Assembly (NCBI GenBank): GCA_030038995.1
Contig: JASHQS010000294.1
Location: forward strand, 1-36,108
Direction: 5' to 3'
DNA from: Xanthobacteraceae bacterium
GTDB taxonomy: Bacteria; Pseudomonadota; Alphaproteobacteria; Rhizobiales; Xanthobacteraceae
DNA length: 36,108 nucleotides
The notes below the pieces were generated by a model, which saw only the letters and a list, made by a program, of their open reading frames with translations, had not been told where the DNA came from and did no database searches. The stretch's first letter is position 1; each line of letters opens with the position of its first letter. Position numbers and translations under genes: made by a program. This document shows positions 16,946 through 24,972 of the stretch, one piece after another.

Positions 16946-19900
16946 ATGCTTAACCCCGCCGAACCCCGCTTCGTGCATTTGCACGTGCATTCGTCCTATT
17001 CGCTGCTCGAAGGCGCGATGACGATTGCACGGCTCGCCGAGTTGGCCAAGAAGGACCGGCAGCCGGCGCTGGCGCTCACCGACACCGACAACATGTTCGG
17101 AGCGCTGGAATTTTCCGAAAAGATGGCTGGCGCCGGCATTCAGCCCATCGTCGGCTGCGCGCTGGCGGTCGATTTCGCTGATCAGGACAAGCGGGGCGGG
17201 GCGGCCGGCAGCGGCAGCGTTGCGAACGTAAGCCTTCCGCGCCTCGTTCTCCTGGCGGCGCGCGAAGAAGGCTATCGCCGTCTGATGCGGCTGTGCTCGC
17301 GCGCCTACCTCGAAACCGCACCCGACGAGCGGCCCCACATCAGGCTCGACTGGTTCGACGGCGAATCCGCTGGCCTGATCGCGCTCAGCGGCGGGCCCGA
17401 TGGGCCGCTCGACCTTGCCATTGCCGGCGGCCAGCAGACACTTGCGGCGGCGCGCTGCGAAACTTTGCAGCAGCTATTCGGCGACCGGCTCTACATCGAG
17501 CTGCAACGCCATGGCACGGCGGCGGAACGCGCCGTCGAGCCGGCGTTGATCGAACTTGCTTATGCCAAAGGCATACCGCTCGTCGCCAGCAACGAGCCGT
17601 TTTTCGCCAAGGCCGACGATTACGAAGCCCATGACGCTCTGCTGTGCATCGCCGACGGCAGGCTGCTCGCCGACAGCGAACGCCGGCAACTCACCGTCGA
17701 GCACCGCTTCAAGAGCCGCGCCGAGATGGCGCAACTGTTCGCCGACTTGCCGGAAGCGCTCGCCGCCAGCGTCGAGGTCGCCGAGCGCTGCGCGTTTCGT
17801 CCGCGTATCCGCGCGCCAATCTTGCCGCGATTTTCCGGCGGCCGCCGTGACGACGAGACTGTCGGCAACGATGAGCCCGACGCGCTCCGGCAGGCCGCCC
17901 GCGCCGGGCTCGCCGCGCGTCTGGCGCAGCACGGCGTGGCGCATGGCCATAGCGCCGACGAGTATGGCGAGCGCCTCGAGTATGAACTCGGCGTCATCGT
18001 GAAGATGAAATACGCCGGTTACTTTTTGATCGTCGCCGATTTCATCCAGTGGGCCAAGGCACAGGGGATTCCGGTCGGACCCGGCCGCGGTTCCGGCGCC
18101 GGATCGCTGGTCGCCTATGCGCTGACCATCACCGATCTCGATCCGATCCGCTTCGGGCTTATCTTCGAGCGCTTCCTCAATCCCGAACGCATTTCGATGC
18201 CGGATTTCGACGTCGATTTCTGCCAGGAGCGCCGCGACGAGGTCATCGCTTACGTGCAGAACAAATACGGCAGCGAGCAGGTGGCCCAAATCATCACCTT
18301 CGGCACCTTGCAGGCGCGTGGCGTGCTGCGCGATGTCGGCCGCGTGCTGCAGATGCCGTATGGACAGGTCGACCGGCTGTGCAAATTGGTGCCGCAGAAT
18401 CCGGCGAACCCGATCTCGCTCAAACGGGCGATCGACGACGAGCCGCGGCTGCAGGCCGAGCGCGACCGCGATCCGCTGATCGCGCGGGCGTTCGATATTG
18501 CCCAGAAGCTCGAAGGTTTGCACCGCCACGCCTCGACCCATGCCGCCGGCATCGTCATCGGCGACCGGCCGCTGAGGGAACTGGCGCCGCTCTATCGCGA
18601 TCCGAAATCGCTGATGCCGGTGACCCAGTTCAACATGAAATGGGTCGAGCCCGCCGGTCTCATCAAATTCGATTTTCTCGGGCTGAAGACGCTCACCGTG
18701 CTCGACCGCGCCGCCAAGCTGGTGCGCCAACGCGGCGTTCACATCGATCTGTCGGCGTTGCCGCTCGACGATGCCAAAACCTACGAGCTGTTGGCGCGCG
18801 GCGAGACGATCGGGGTGTTCCAGATGGAAAGCGCCGGCATGCGCCGTGCCCTCATCGACATGCGGCCCGGCCGCTTCGAGGACATCGTCGCGCTCAACGC
18901 GCTGTACCGTCCCGGCCCGATGGCCAACATTCCAACCTACTGCGCGCGCAAGAACGGCCTGGAACTGCCCGACTACATTCATCCCAAGCTCGAACCGGTC
19001 CTGCGCGAGACCTACGGCGTCATCGTCTATCAGGAACAGGTAATGCAGGCGGCGCAGGTTTTGTCCGGCTATTCGCTCGGCGAAGCCGATGTGCTGCGCC
19101 GCGCCATGGGCAAAAAGATCCGCAGCGAGATGAAGGCGCAGCGCGACCGCTTCGTTTCCGGCGCGGTCGAGCGCGGCGTGCCGGCAAGCCAGGCCGAGGC
19201 GATCTTCGAACTGTTGGAGCGCTTCGCCGATTACGGTTTCCCCAAGGGCCACGCCGCGGCCTATGCGATGGTCACCTACCAGACGACCTACCTGAAGGCG
19301 AATTTCCCGATCGAGTTTCTGGCCGCCTCGATGACGCTCGAAGCCGGCAACACCGACAAGCTCGCCGAGTTTCGCGCCGAGGCGGAGCGGCTCGGCATCA
19401 AGGTCGAGCCGCCCTCGATCAACCGTTCCGGCGTCGAATTCGCGGTCGAGGGCAACGTCATTCATTATGCGCTGGCGGCGCTGCGCGGCGTCGGCCGCCA
19501 GGCGGTCGACAGCATCGTCGCGGCGCGCGGCGAGAAGCCGTTCGCCGATCTCGGCGATTTCGCCCGCCGCATCAATCCGCGCGCGCTCAACAAGCGCGTG
19601 CTGGAATCGCTCGCCGCCGCCGGCGCCTTCGACGCCATGGAGCCGAACCGCGCCCGCGTGTTCGCCGCCGTCGATAGGCTGCTCGCCAGCGCGCAACGTC
19701 GCCACGACGATGCCGCGCTCGGCCAGTCCGAATTGTTCGCCGGCCCGGCGGCGCATGAGCCGCTGGCGCTGCCGGTGCTCGAGCCGTGGCTGCCGGCCGA
19801 GCGCCTGCAGCGCGAATACGAGGCGGTCGGATTCTTTCTTTCCGGCCATCCGCTCGACGATTATGCGCTGGCGCTCAAGCGGCTGCGCGTGCAGTCCTGG

Positions 19901-20461
19901 GCGGAATTTTCCCGCGCCGTGAAAGCCGGCGCCGGCGCCGGCCGCGTCGCCGGCACGGTGGTGTCGCGCACCGAGCGCCGCACCAAGAACGGCACCAAGA
20001 TGGGCATCATCGGCCTGTCGGACCCGAGCGGCCATTACGAGGCGGTGCTGTTCGCCGAAGGCTTGGCGCAGTATCGCGATCTGTTGGAGCCCGGCACCGC
20101 GGTGTTGCTGTTGCTCAGCGCCGAGGTGCAGGCCGAGGAGGTGCGCGCCCGCATCCAATCGGTGGAGCCGCTCGACGAAGCCGCGGCACGCATGCAGAAG
20201 GGGTTACGCGTGTTCTTGCGCAACGAGGAGCCGCTTAACGGCGTAGCCCGCCGCCTCGAGCCGGCGCGCAACGGCGCCCCGCGCAACGGTAATGGCAACG
20301 GCGGCGGCGGCGAGCCGGCCGACGGCGAGGTCAGCATGGTGCTCCTGCTGCAGAACGGCAGCGAGGTCGAGGTCAAGCTGCCCGGCCGCTTCAAGGTCTC
20401 GCCGCAGATCGCTGGCGCCATCAAGGCGGTGACCGGCGTGGTGACGGTCGAGGCGCTGTGA
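16946..20461 (+). CDS. dnaE: DNA polymerase III subunit alpha (replicative, DnaE1)
   Basis: Catalytic subunit of the chromosomal replicase, 1171 residues, full length. The N-terminal PHP domain starts FVHLHVHSSYSLLEGAM; ALTDTDNMFGALEF replaces the His-Gly of metal-binding PHP domains, so the PHP site is probably not catalytic. The C-family palm has GPGRGSGAGSLVAYAL and the catalytic PDFDVDF (about 420-426). FPKGHAAAYAMVTYQTTYLKANFP marks the fingers/tau-side region, followed by a helix-hairpin-helix segment (around 835-890) and an OB fold (GTVVSRTERRTKNGTKMGII). A glycine/asparagine-rich linker near 20275-20310 precedes the C-terminal domain. Length and the proS-lolCD-dnaE neighbourhood identify it as DnaE1, not the SOS polymerase DnaE2. 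Confidence 0.97.
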   Translation: MLNPAEPRFVHLHVHSSYSLLEGAMTIARLAELAKKDRQPALALTDTDNMFGALEFSEKMAGAGIQPIVGCALAVDFADQDKRGGAAGSGSVANVSLPRLVLLAAREEGYRRLMRLCSRAYLETAPDERPHIRLDWFDGESAGLIALSGGPDGPLDLAIAGGQQTLAAARCETLQQLFGDRLYIELQRHGTAAERAVEPALIELAYAKGIPLVASNEPFFAKADDYEAHDALLCIADGRLLADSERRQLTVEHRFKSRAEMAQLFADLPEALAASVEVAERCAFRPRIRAPILPRFSGGRRDDETVGNDEPDALRQAARAGLAARLAQHGVAHGHSADEYGERLEYELGVIVKMKYAGYFLIVADFIQWAKAQGIPVGPGRGSGAGSLVAYALTITDLDPIRFGLIFERFLNPERISMPDFDVDFCQERRDEVIAYVQNKYGSEQVAQIITFGTLQARGVLRDVGRVLQMPYGQVDRLCKLVPQNPANPISLKRAIDDEPRLQAERDRDPLIARAFDIAQKLEGLHRHASTHAAGIVIGDRPLRELAPLYRDPKSLMPVTQFNMKWVEPAGLIKFDFLGLKTLTVLDRAAKLVRQRGVHIDLSALPLDDAKTYELLARGETIGVFQMESAGMRRALIDMRPGRFEDIVALNALYRPGPMANIPTYCARKNGLELPDYIHPKLEPVLRETYGVIVYQEQVMQAAQVLSGYSLGEADVLRRAMGKKIRSEMKAQRDRFVSGAVERGVPASQAEAIFELLERFADYGFPKGHAAAYAMVTYQTTYLKANFPIEFLAASMTLEAGNTDKLAEFRAEAERLGIKVEPPSINRSGVEFAVEGNVIHYALAALRGVGRQAVDSIVAARGEKPFADLGDFARRINPRALNKRVLESLAAAGAFDAMEPNRARVFAAVDRLLASAQRRHDDAALGQSELFAGPAAHEPLALPVLEPWLPAERLQREYEAVGFFLSGHPLDDYALALKRLRVQSWAEFSRAVKAGAGAGRVAGTVVSRTERRTKNGTKMGIIGLSDPSGHYEAVLFAEGLAQYRDLLEPGTAVLLLLSAEVQAEEVRARIQSVEPLDEAAARMQKGLRVFLRNEEPLNGVARRLEPARNGAPRNGNGNGGGGEPADGEVSMVLLLQNGSEVEVKLPGRFKVSPQIAGAIKAVTGVVTVEAL

Positions 20462-20466
20462 GAGCC

Positions 20467-20519
20467 CGCGGCTGAGCCTCTCATCACGCGGCTGCGCCTC
20501 TAATCACATAAATCACATA
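20467..20519 (+). repeat. Tandem repeats just after dnaE
   Basis: Two abutting 20-bp units (20467-20486 and 20487-20506) beginning CGCGGCTG differ at two positions. They run into a perfect 9-bp tandem duplication of AATCACATA (20502-20510, 20511-20519). They start six bases after the dnaE stop. Probably slippage duplications; no hairpin-terminator shape is evident. Confidence 0.7.
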
Positions 20520-20520
20520 G

Positions 20521-20820
20521 ACGGGCGCGGGCACGCTTTGCGCAGAGCCGGCGCCACGTTGCGCGTTCAACGCTCGCGCGCTACCGATTTTGCACGTCAG
20601 AGGTTATGTGCTCTCGCGCGCGCGGTCGCAGCACGACGGTATCGACGCGGCGCTCGCGGTCTACGCCGCCGCGCGCCGGCCGCGCACCGCCCGCGTCACC
20701 CTGCAATCGCGCCGGCAGTTCGCCAATAACCGCAAGGTGCCGCCGCCGCCATTGCTCGACCGCTCCTGGATCTTTTCCGTCGACGTGACGCGCGAGGAGG
20801 GCGCCCTGCAATCGGTGTGA
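20521..20820 (+). pseudogene. Coding-like remnant or unrecognised small gene
   Basis: One frame is open from 20521 (after TAG) to TGA 20818-20820, about 99 codons, with strongly GC-rich third positions like true genes nearby, yet no ATG; only TTG 20590 or GTG codons could start it (76 residues from 20590). The translation includes LPILHVRGYVLSRARSQHDG, AALAVYAAARRP, QFANNRKVPPPPLLDRSWIF and ends EEGALQSV. I recognise no family. It may be the 3' part of a gene whose start was lost, or a small gene with a TTG start. It is convergent with the Bug-type gene, ending 14 bases before that gene's stop. Confidence 0.35.
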
Positions 20821-20833
20821 GTGGGTGGTGCGT

Positions 20834-21814
20834 TCAGCTCTTCGATAATAATCCCGCCGCGCGCGCGACCGCAGTCCAGCGCTTGTCTTCGCTGTTGATG
20901 AAGGCAGCAAACTGGTCCGGCCCGAGATAATGCGTATCGTAACCCTGTTTGACGAGAGCGCTCGCCGCCTCAGGGGTCTGCATCGCCTTCTGCGCCGCGG
21001 CGGCGACCTTGTCGACGATCGGGCGCGGTAATCCCGCCGGCCCGACGATGCCCAGCCAAAGGCTGGTGTCGAAATCAGCCATGCCGGCCTCCGCCATGGT
21101 GGGCACTTTGGGCAGGGCGCTGCAGCGCTTGTCGGCCGCCGTCGCCAGCGCCAAAACCTTGCCGGCGGCGACTTGGCCGATAATCGACGAGGCGGGCGCG
21201 AAGAACATGGTGATGCGGCCGGCCATGAGATCGGTGACCGCCTGCGGACTGCCCGGATAGGGAACGTGCAGCAGCTCGACGCCGGCGCGCTGGGCAAACA
21301 ATACGCCGGCAAGATGCGGCAGCGTGCCGGCGCCGACCGATGCAAAGGACACGCCGCCGGGCTTCGATTTGGCGAGCGCGATGAGCTCGGCGACGCTGTG
21401 AACGTCGGCCTTTGGATTGACGATCAGGACGATTGCGACATTGCCAAGCCGCGCGATCGGCGAAAAATCCCGGCCCAGACGAGTCGATCGGCTGGGATTG
21501 ACGATTTCGTCGGTCAGCGTCGATAGCGCCGGAACAAACAGCGTGTAGCCGTCTTTGTTGGCGCGGGCGACATACTCGGCGGCGATGCTCGATCCGGCGC
21601 CCGGCTTGTTTTCGACCACGACTTGCTGGCCCAGCACCGGCTCCGCGCCTTTGGCAAAGATGCGTGCGATAACGTCGGACGTCGCACCGGCGGTAAATCC
21701 GACGATGAGGTGGATCGGGCGCGACGGATAGCGCTCCGCGGCCGATGCGCGCGGCGGCGAGGCGAGCGCCGCAAGGCTGAGCATCGACATCATTCTGCGA
21801 TCAATAGGCGGCAT
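20834..21814 (-). CDS. Bug/TctC-family solute-binding protein
   Basis: Periplasmic binding protein of the tripartite tricarboxylate transporter (TTT) group, 326 residues. The N-terminal signal sequence runs to about LASPPRASAAE, then the family opening YPSRPIHLIVGFTAGATSDV, PVLGQQVVVENKPGAGSSIA, the DGYTLFV segment, FSPIARLGNVAIVLIVNP, HVPYPGSPQAVTDLMAGRI and the PKVPTMAEAGMADFD region. Ligands in the family are carboxylates, amides or aromatic acids, and cannot be assigned here. GGGAGAA lies about eight bases before ATG 21814. No TctA/TctB membrane subunits are nearby, as is usual for the many solitary Bug proteins. A second, divergent copy lies upstream on the same strand. Confidence 0.9.
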   Translation of the reverse strand: MPPIDRRMMSMLSLAALASPPRASAAERYPSRPIHLIVGFTAGATSDVIARIFAKGAEPVLGQQVVVENKPGAGSSIAAEYVARANKDGYTLFVPALSTLTDEIVNPSRSTRLGRDFSPIARLGNVAIVLIVNPKADVHSVAELIALAKSKPGGVSFASVGAGTLPHLAGVLFAQRAGVELLHVPYPGSPQAVTDLMAGRITMFFAPASSIIGQVAAGKVLALATAADKRCSALPKVPTMAEAGMADFDTSLWLGIVGPAGLPRPIVDKVAAAAQKAMQTPEAASALVKQGYDTHYLGPDQFAAFINSEDKRWTAVARAAGLLSKS

Positions 21815-21962
21815 GTGCGTTCTCCCGACGTTATTCGTTCATCGCGGTGCGGCTAAAGCCGTCACTGCTGTTTGATGCCGGCGGCTTCTCATGGCGCTTT
21901 TTCCTCTGAACTTTTCTGTCGCCCCGGCGAAGCGAACCGTAGCAGGGGAGGAGCCATGAGTG

Positions 21963-22952
21963 TCACTCCACACGGATATTTGCGAACCTGATCACCTTGC
22001 CCCACTTGTCGATTTCGGCGGCGATGAATTTTGCGAACGCGGCGGGCGTGCCCATCATCACCACCGCGCCGAACGCGGCGAGGCGTGCTTGCAGCAGCGG
22101 CTCGGCCAAGCCGGCGTTGATGGCGCCGTTGAGCTTAGCGATGATCGCGGGCGGTGTCTTGGCCGGCGCGCCGATGCCGGACCACGACACCGCTTCGTAG
22201 CCGGGCAAGAACGCGGCGATCGCCGGCACCTCGGGCAGCACGCCCATGCGCTTTAGGCTGGTCACGCCGAGCGCGTGCAGCGTGCCGGCTTTGACGTAGG
22301 CAATCGCCGAGCCGGGCGTCGAGAACACGACTTGCACCTGGCCGGCGAGCAGATCGGTGATCGCCGGCGCCTCGCCGCGATACGGCACGTGCGCCATTTT
22401 GATTCCGGCCATCATGTTGAACAGTTCGCCGGCGACGTGGCCGGTCGAGCCGACGCCACCCGAGCCCAGGTTGATCTTGCCGGGATTTTGCTTGGCGTAG
22501 CCGATGAATTGCGGGACGGTTTTGGCCGGCAGCGACGGATTGACCGCCATGATCAGCGGCGCGCGCTCGATGCCGGCGACCGGCGCGATGTCGCGCGCGA
22601 AGGAAAAGTCGAGATTGTGATAGAGCGTGGCGTTGATGGCGCCCGGCGATCCGGCGAGCAGCAAGGTGTAGCCGTCGGGAGCGGCGTGGGCGACGATGCC
22701 GGTACCGAGATTGGTGCCGGCGCCGCCGCGGTTTTCGACGACGAATTGCTGATGCAGCCGCGGTTCCACCGCATTGGCGACGAGCCGCGCGACGATGTCG
22801 AAGGTGCCGGCGGGCGGCGACGGCACGATCAGATGAATCGGTTTGGTCGGATAGCTCTCGGCGCGCGCCAGCCGCGGCACCGCCGGCGCAATCGCTGCCG
22901 CCGCCGCGGTGCGCAGGAAGGTGCGCAGAAAGGTGCGCCGGTGAAGCTTCAT
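21963..22952 (-). CDS. Bug/TctC-family solute-binding protein with Tat-like signal
   Basis: 329 residues, periplasmic. The N-terminus MKLHRRTFLRTFLRTAAAAA has a twin-arginine-like RRTFLR motif before a hydrophobic stretch ending ARAESYP, so export may use Tat. Family blocks: YPTKPIHLIVPSPPAGTFDI, QQFVVENRGGAGTNLGTGIV, APDGYTLLLA, IAPVAGIERAPLIMAVNP, HVPYRGEAPAITDLLAGQVQ and LPEVPAIAAFLPGYEAVSWS. It is clearly divergent from the binding protein downstream on the same strand, so this is not a recent duplication. A 12-bp tandem duplication inside the signal region produces the repeated TFLR. No transporter membrane genes adjoin. The ligand is unknown. Confidence 0.9.
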   Translation of the reverse strand: MKLHRRTFLRTFLRTAAAAAIAPAVPRLARAESYPTKPIHLIVPSPPAGTFDIVARLVANAVEPRLHQQFVVENRGGAGTNLGTGIVAHAAPDGYTLLLAGSPGAINATLYHNLDFSFARDIAPVAGIERAPLIMAVNPSLPAKTVPQFIGYAKQNPGKINLGSGGVGSTGHVAGELFNMMAGIKMAHVPYRGEAPAITDLLAGQVQVVFSTPGSAIAYVKAGTLHALGVTSLKRMGVLPEVPAIAAFLPGYEAVSWSGIGAPAKTPPAIIAKLNGAINAGLAEPLLQARLAAFGAVVMMGTPAAFAKFIAAEIDKWGKVIRFANIRVE

Positions 22953-22958
22953 GACGCC

Positions 22959-23117
22959 ATGCTAGCAGATTCCACGGCGGCGATGGCAGGCGCCCGCATG
23001 GGACATTTTGCGCCGTTCGGTTATGCTGCGCGCCTGCCGCGCGGCGGCGCTTTATGGCTTTGCCATTCGCCGCCCGACGTCATCGCCCGCGCCCAGGCGA
23101 TCGCCGCGGCGAATTAG
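22959..23117 (+). CDS. Doubtful 52-residue ORF
   Basis: ATG 22959 to TAG 23117, divergent from the Bug-type gene and starting seven bases beyond its start codon. The translation is not obviously random: GHFAPFGYAARLPRGGALWL, then CHSPPDVIARAQAIAAAN. Third positions are moderately GC-rich. I recognise no family and see no Shine-Dalgarno. It may be a gene fragment. Confidence 0.22.
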   Translation: MLADSTAAMAGARMGHFAPFGYAARLPRGGALWLCHSPPDVIARAQAIAAAN

Positions 23118-23173
23118 GGCGCGTGCTGACAAATCGCGTGGGCCTGTATCTGCGTTCAAGTGCAAAGCCGCCG

Positions 23174-23401
23174 TTACGCGCTTGGCCCGTGCTGTTGGAT
23201 GATTCGCAGCTTGCGAACCGTCAGTTCATCGACTTCAAGCGATATGAACCGGGCCTTTTTGATCTCCGCACCGCCGCCGGCGATGCGGCCGATTGCAAGC
23301 GCGCCGATGGCGAACGCGCCGAGCGCCGCCGCGCCGACCGCAAGCGCCAGCAGGCTGGTCGGCGGAAGTGCTCGGGGTCGGGCCATAATCTCGCGCGCCA
23401 T
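23174..23401 (-). CDS. Small membrane protein with AIGALAIG-type repeat
   Basis: 75 residues. A hydrophobic, alanine/glycine-rich segment (LLALAVGAAALGAFAIGALA, about 17-36) is followed by IGRIAGGGAEIKKARFISLE and VDELTVRKLRI. The periodic A-I-G units followed by alternating polar/hydrophobic residues resemble a small family I recall in Rhizobiales, where the tail may form a short beta-helix-like or strand structure; function unknown. The start ATG 23401 is supported by GGAG seven bases upstream. Probably inner-membrane anchored (inference). Confidence 0.65.
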   Translation of the reverse strand: MAREIMARPRALPPTSLLALAVGAAALGAFAIGALAIGRIAGGGAEIKKARFISLEVDELTVRKLRIIQQHGPSA

Positions 23402-23538
23402 TACTTTGCTCCATTGCTGCTGATCCGCTCGGCCTCTGATTAGCCGGCTCCTCGTTTATCAGCCTAGAGCAGATCCCGCTCATGTAGCGCCACTTCCCCG
23501 TCATGCGAACCCGCGCATCCATGCGGCCCCGACGCAGC

Positions 23539-23568
23539 ATGGATTGCCGGGTCAAGCCCGGCAATGAC
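23539..23568. repeat. Palindromic dispersed-type repeat
   Basis: ATTGCCGGG (23543-23551), the loop TCAAG, then CCCGGCAAT (23557-23565), within ATGGATTGCCGGG...CAATGACG. The ATGGATTGCCGGG and CAATGACG ends are typical of a palindromic element I recall as scattered through Bradyrhizobium-like genomes. The related element at 24814-24951 shares the (C)GTCAT/ATGAC and ATCCAT signatures. Confidence 0.55.
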
Positions 23569-23636
23569 GAACCGAGGAGTCGCGATTCGATCGGAGCGGA
23601 ACATGCGCTAGCCCGGCGCGCAGTCCGAATTGTGCG

Positions 23637-23664
23637 TTGCGCTTTGCCGGCTACCCGCTATATA
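23637..23664 (+). promoter_or_regulatory. Candidate rpsB-tsf promoter
   Basis: TTGCGC (23637-23642), 16 bases, then TATATA (23659-23664) followed by AGCC. This is the best sigma-70-like pair upstream of rpsB and would give a leader of roughly 140 bases containing the GC-rich hairpin. Confidence 0.5.
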
Positions 23665-23730
23665 AGCCGCGCAACTTCACACGCGGACCTTGGCCCTCGG
23701 AAAACGGGGCCGTCCGGTGCCCACCCCCTC

Positions 23731-23763
23731 CCTTGCTTCCCCCCGCCTGCGGGGGAGGCAAGG
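23731..23763 (+). repeat. GC-rich hairpin in the rpsB leader
   Basis: CCTTGCTTCCCCCC pairs with GGGGGAGGCAAGG across the loop GCCTGC, with one bulge and a G-U pair. It could be a dispersed repeat of the kind common in these genomes or a leader structure for S2-dependent control. No U-run follows, so it is not a classical terminator. Confidence 0.45.
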
Positions 23764-23810
23764 CAAGGGGCAGGCTCTTCGGTCCGCGGCGGATCAACCG
23801 GAGAAGATCT

Positions 23811-24812
23811 ATGTCGCTGCCCGACTTCAGCATGCGTCAGCTTTTGGAAGCCGGCGTCCACTTCGGCCATCAGTCCCATCGCTGGAACCCGAAGATGTCG
23901 GAATACATCTTCGGCACCCGCAACAACATCCACATTATCGACCTGACGCAGACGGTGCCGATGATGCACCATGCGTTGCAGGCGGTCAGCGACACGGTCG
24001 CCAAAGGCGGTCGCATCCTGTTCGTCGGCACCAAGCGGCAGGCCCAGGACGCCATCGCCGATGCCGCCAAGCGCTCGGCGCAATATTACGTCAACTCGCG
24101 CTGGCTCGGCGGCACGCTGACCAATTGGAAGACCGTTTCCAACTCGATCAAGCGGCTGCGCAAGCTCGAGGAAATGCTCGCCTCCAACGAGGCGCAGGGC
24201 TACACCAAGAAGGAGCGGCTGACCTTGCAGCGCGAGCGCGACAAGCTCGACCGCGCGCTCGGCGGCATCAAGGACATGGGCGGGCTGCCCGACCTCTTGT
24301 TCGTCATCGACACCAACAAAGAGTACATCGCCATCAAGGAAGCGCGCCGGCTCAACGTGCCGGTCGCCGCCGTCGTCGACACCAATTGCGATCCCGACGG
24401 CATCAACTATGTGGTGCCCGGCAACGACGACGCGAGCCGGGCGATTACACTCTACTGCGATCTGGCCGCCAAGGCGGCGATCGACGGCATTTCGCGGGCG
24501 CAAGGCGCCCACGGCATCGATATCGGCGCCCAGGCGGAGCCGGTCGTTGCCGAGGAATTGCCGGCGGAGACCAACCGGCTCGGCTTCGAGCCGTTGTCGG
24601 GGCCGCGCGGCGCGGCCGACGATTTGAAAAAACTGTCCGGCGTCTCGCCGGCCATCGAGAAGCAGCTCAACGATCTCGGCATTTTCCATTTCCAGCAGAT
24701 CGCCGAACTGTCGCCCAATGCGGCCAAAAACGTCGGCGAGGAGGTCGGGCTGCCGGGCCGCATTGAAAGCTGGGTTACCAAGGCGAAGGAACTCACCGCC
24801 GAGGCGGAGTAA
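23811..24812 (+). CDS. rpsB: 30S ribosomal protein S2 with C-terminal extension
   Basis: Small-subunit ribosomal protein S2, which anchors S1. 333 residues, against 241 in E. coli. The core (1-241) has [59 protein letters not shown] and [20 protein letters not shown]. Residues 242-333 are an added, acidic then helical domain whose [20 protein letters not shown] stretch looks like helix-hairpin-helix repeats; such tails are usual in Rhizobiales. ATG 23811 is set by GGAGAAG about four bases upstream and by the family N-terminus. First gene of the rpsB-tsf-pyrH-frr order. Confidence 0.97.
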   Translation: MSLPDFSMRQLLEAGVHFGHQSHRWNPKMSEYIFGTRNNIHIIDLTQTVPMMHHALQAVSDTVAKGGRILFVGTKRQAQDAIADAAKRSAQYYVNSRWLGGTLTNWKTVSNSIKRLRKLEEMLASNEAQGYTKKERLTLQRERDKLDRALGGIKDMGGLPDLLFVIDTNKEYIAIKEARRLNVPVAAVVDTNCDPDGINYVVPGNDDASRAITLYCDLAAKAAIDGISRAQGAHGIDIGAQAEPVVAEELPAETNRLGFEPLSGPRGAADDLKKLSGVSPAIEKQLNDLGIFHFQQIAELSPNAAKNVGEEVGLPGRIESWVTKAKELTAEAE

Positions 24813-24813
24813 C

Positions 24814-24951
24814 CGTCATTCCGGGGCGCGCCGCAGGCGCGAACCCGCAATCCATGACCACGGAGCGGGCGGCTCTCCCACGACGTCACTATATCTACCG
24901 TCAGTGATTATGGATCCCGGATCCCTCGCTGCGCTCGGCCCCGGGATGACG
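24814..24951. repeat. Large palindromic element between rpsB and tsf
   Basis: Imperfect inverted ends CGTCATTCCGGGG (24814-24826) and CCCCGGGATGACG (24939-24951) match at 12 of 13 positions. Inner ATCCAT (24850-24855) and ATGGAT (24910-24915) continue the symmetry. The element fills almost the whole rpsB-tsf spacer. It resembles miniature palindromic elements dispersed in Bradyrhizobium-like genomes and would fold into a long hairpin in the rpsB-tsf transcript. Confidence 0.65.
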
Positions 24952-24972
24952 CGTGTAATGAGGATCAAGCCA

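Larger units (their letters stand above)
23402..23810. other. 409-base region upstream of rpsB
   Basis: No gene that I can support. It holds a dispersed-type palindrome (23543-23565), a candidate rpsB promoter (23637-23664), a GC-rich leader hairpin (23731-23763) and the rpsB Shine-Dalgarno. The open frame running into rpsB from 23637 crosses the promoter and leader and is not the real N-terminus. Confidence 0.6.

Noticed and set aside
17474-20158. Very long minus-strand open frame (894 codons) across dnaE
   Set aside because: Shadow of dnaE caused by high GC; Arg/His/Gly/Ala-rich translation with no family, while dnaE is unmistakable on the + strand. The same applies to the minus frames at 266-1453, 2032-3705, 3299-5035, 5489-7627, 8392-9678 and 23658-24689.
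23054-23443. Plus-strand 129-codon frame
   Set aside because: Mostly the complement of the better-supported small membrane-protein gene at 23174-23401, with Arg-rich shadow composition.
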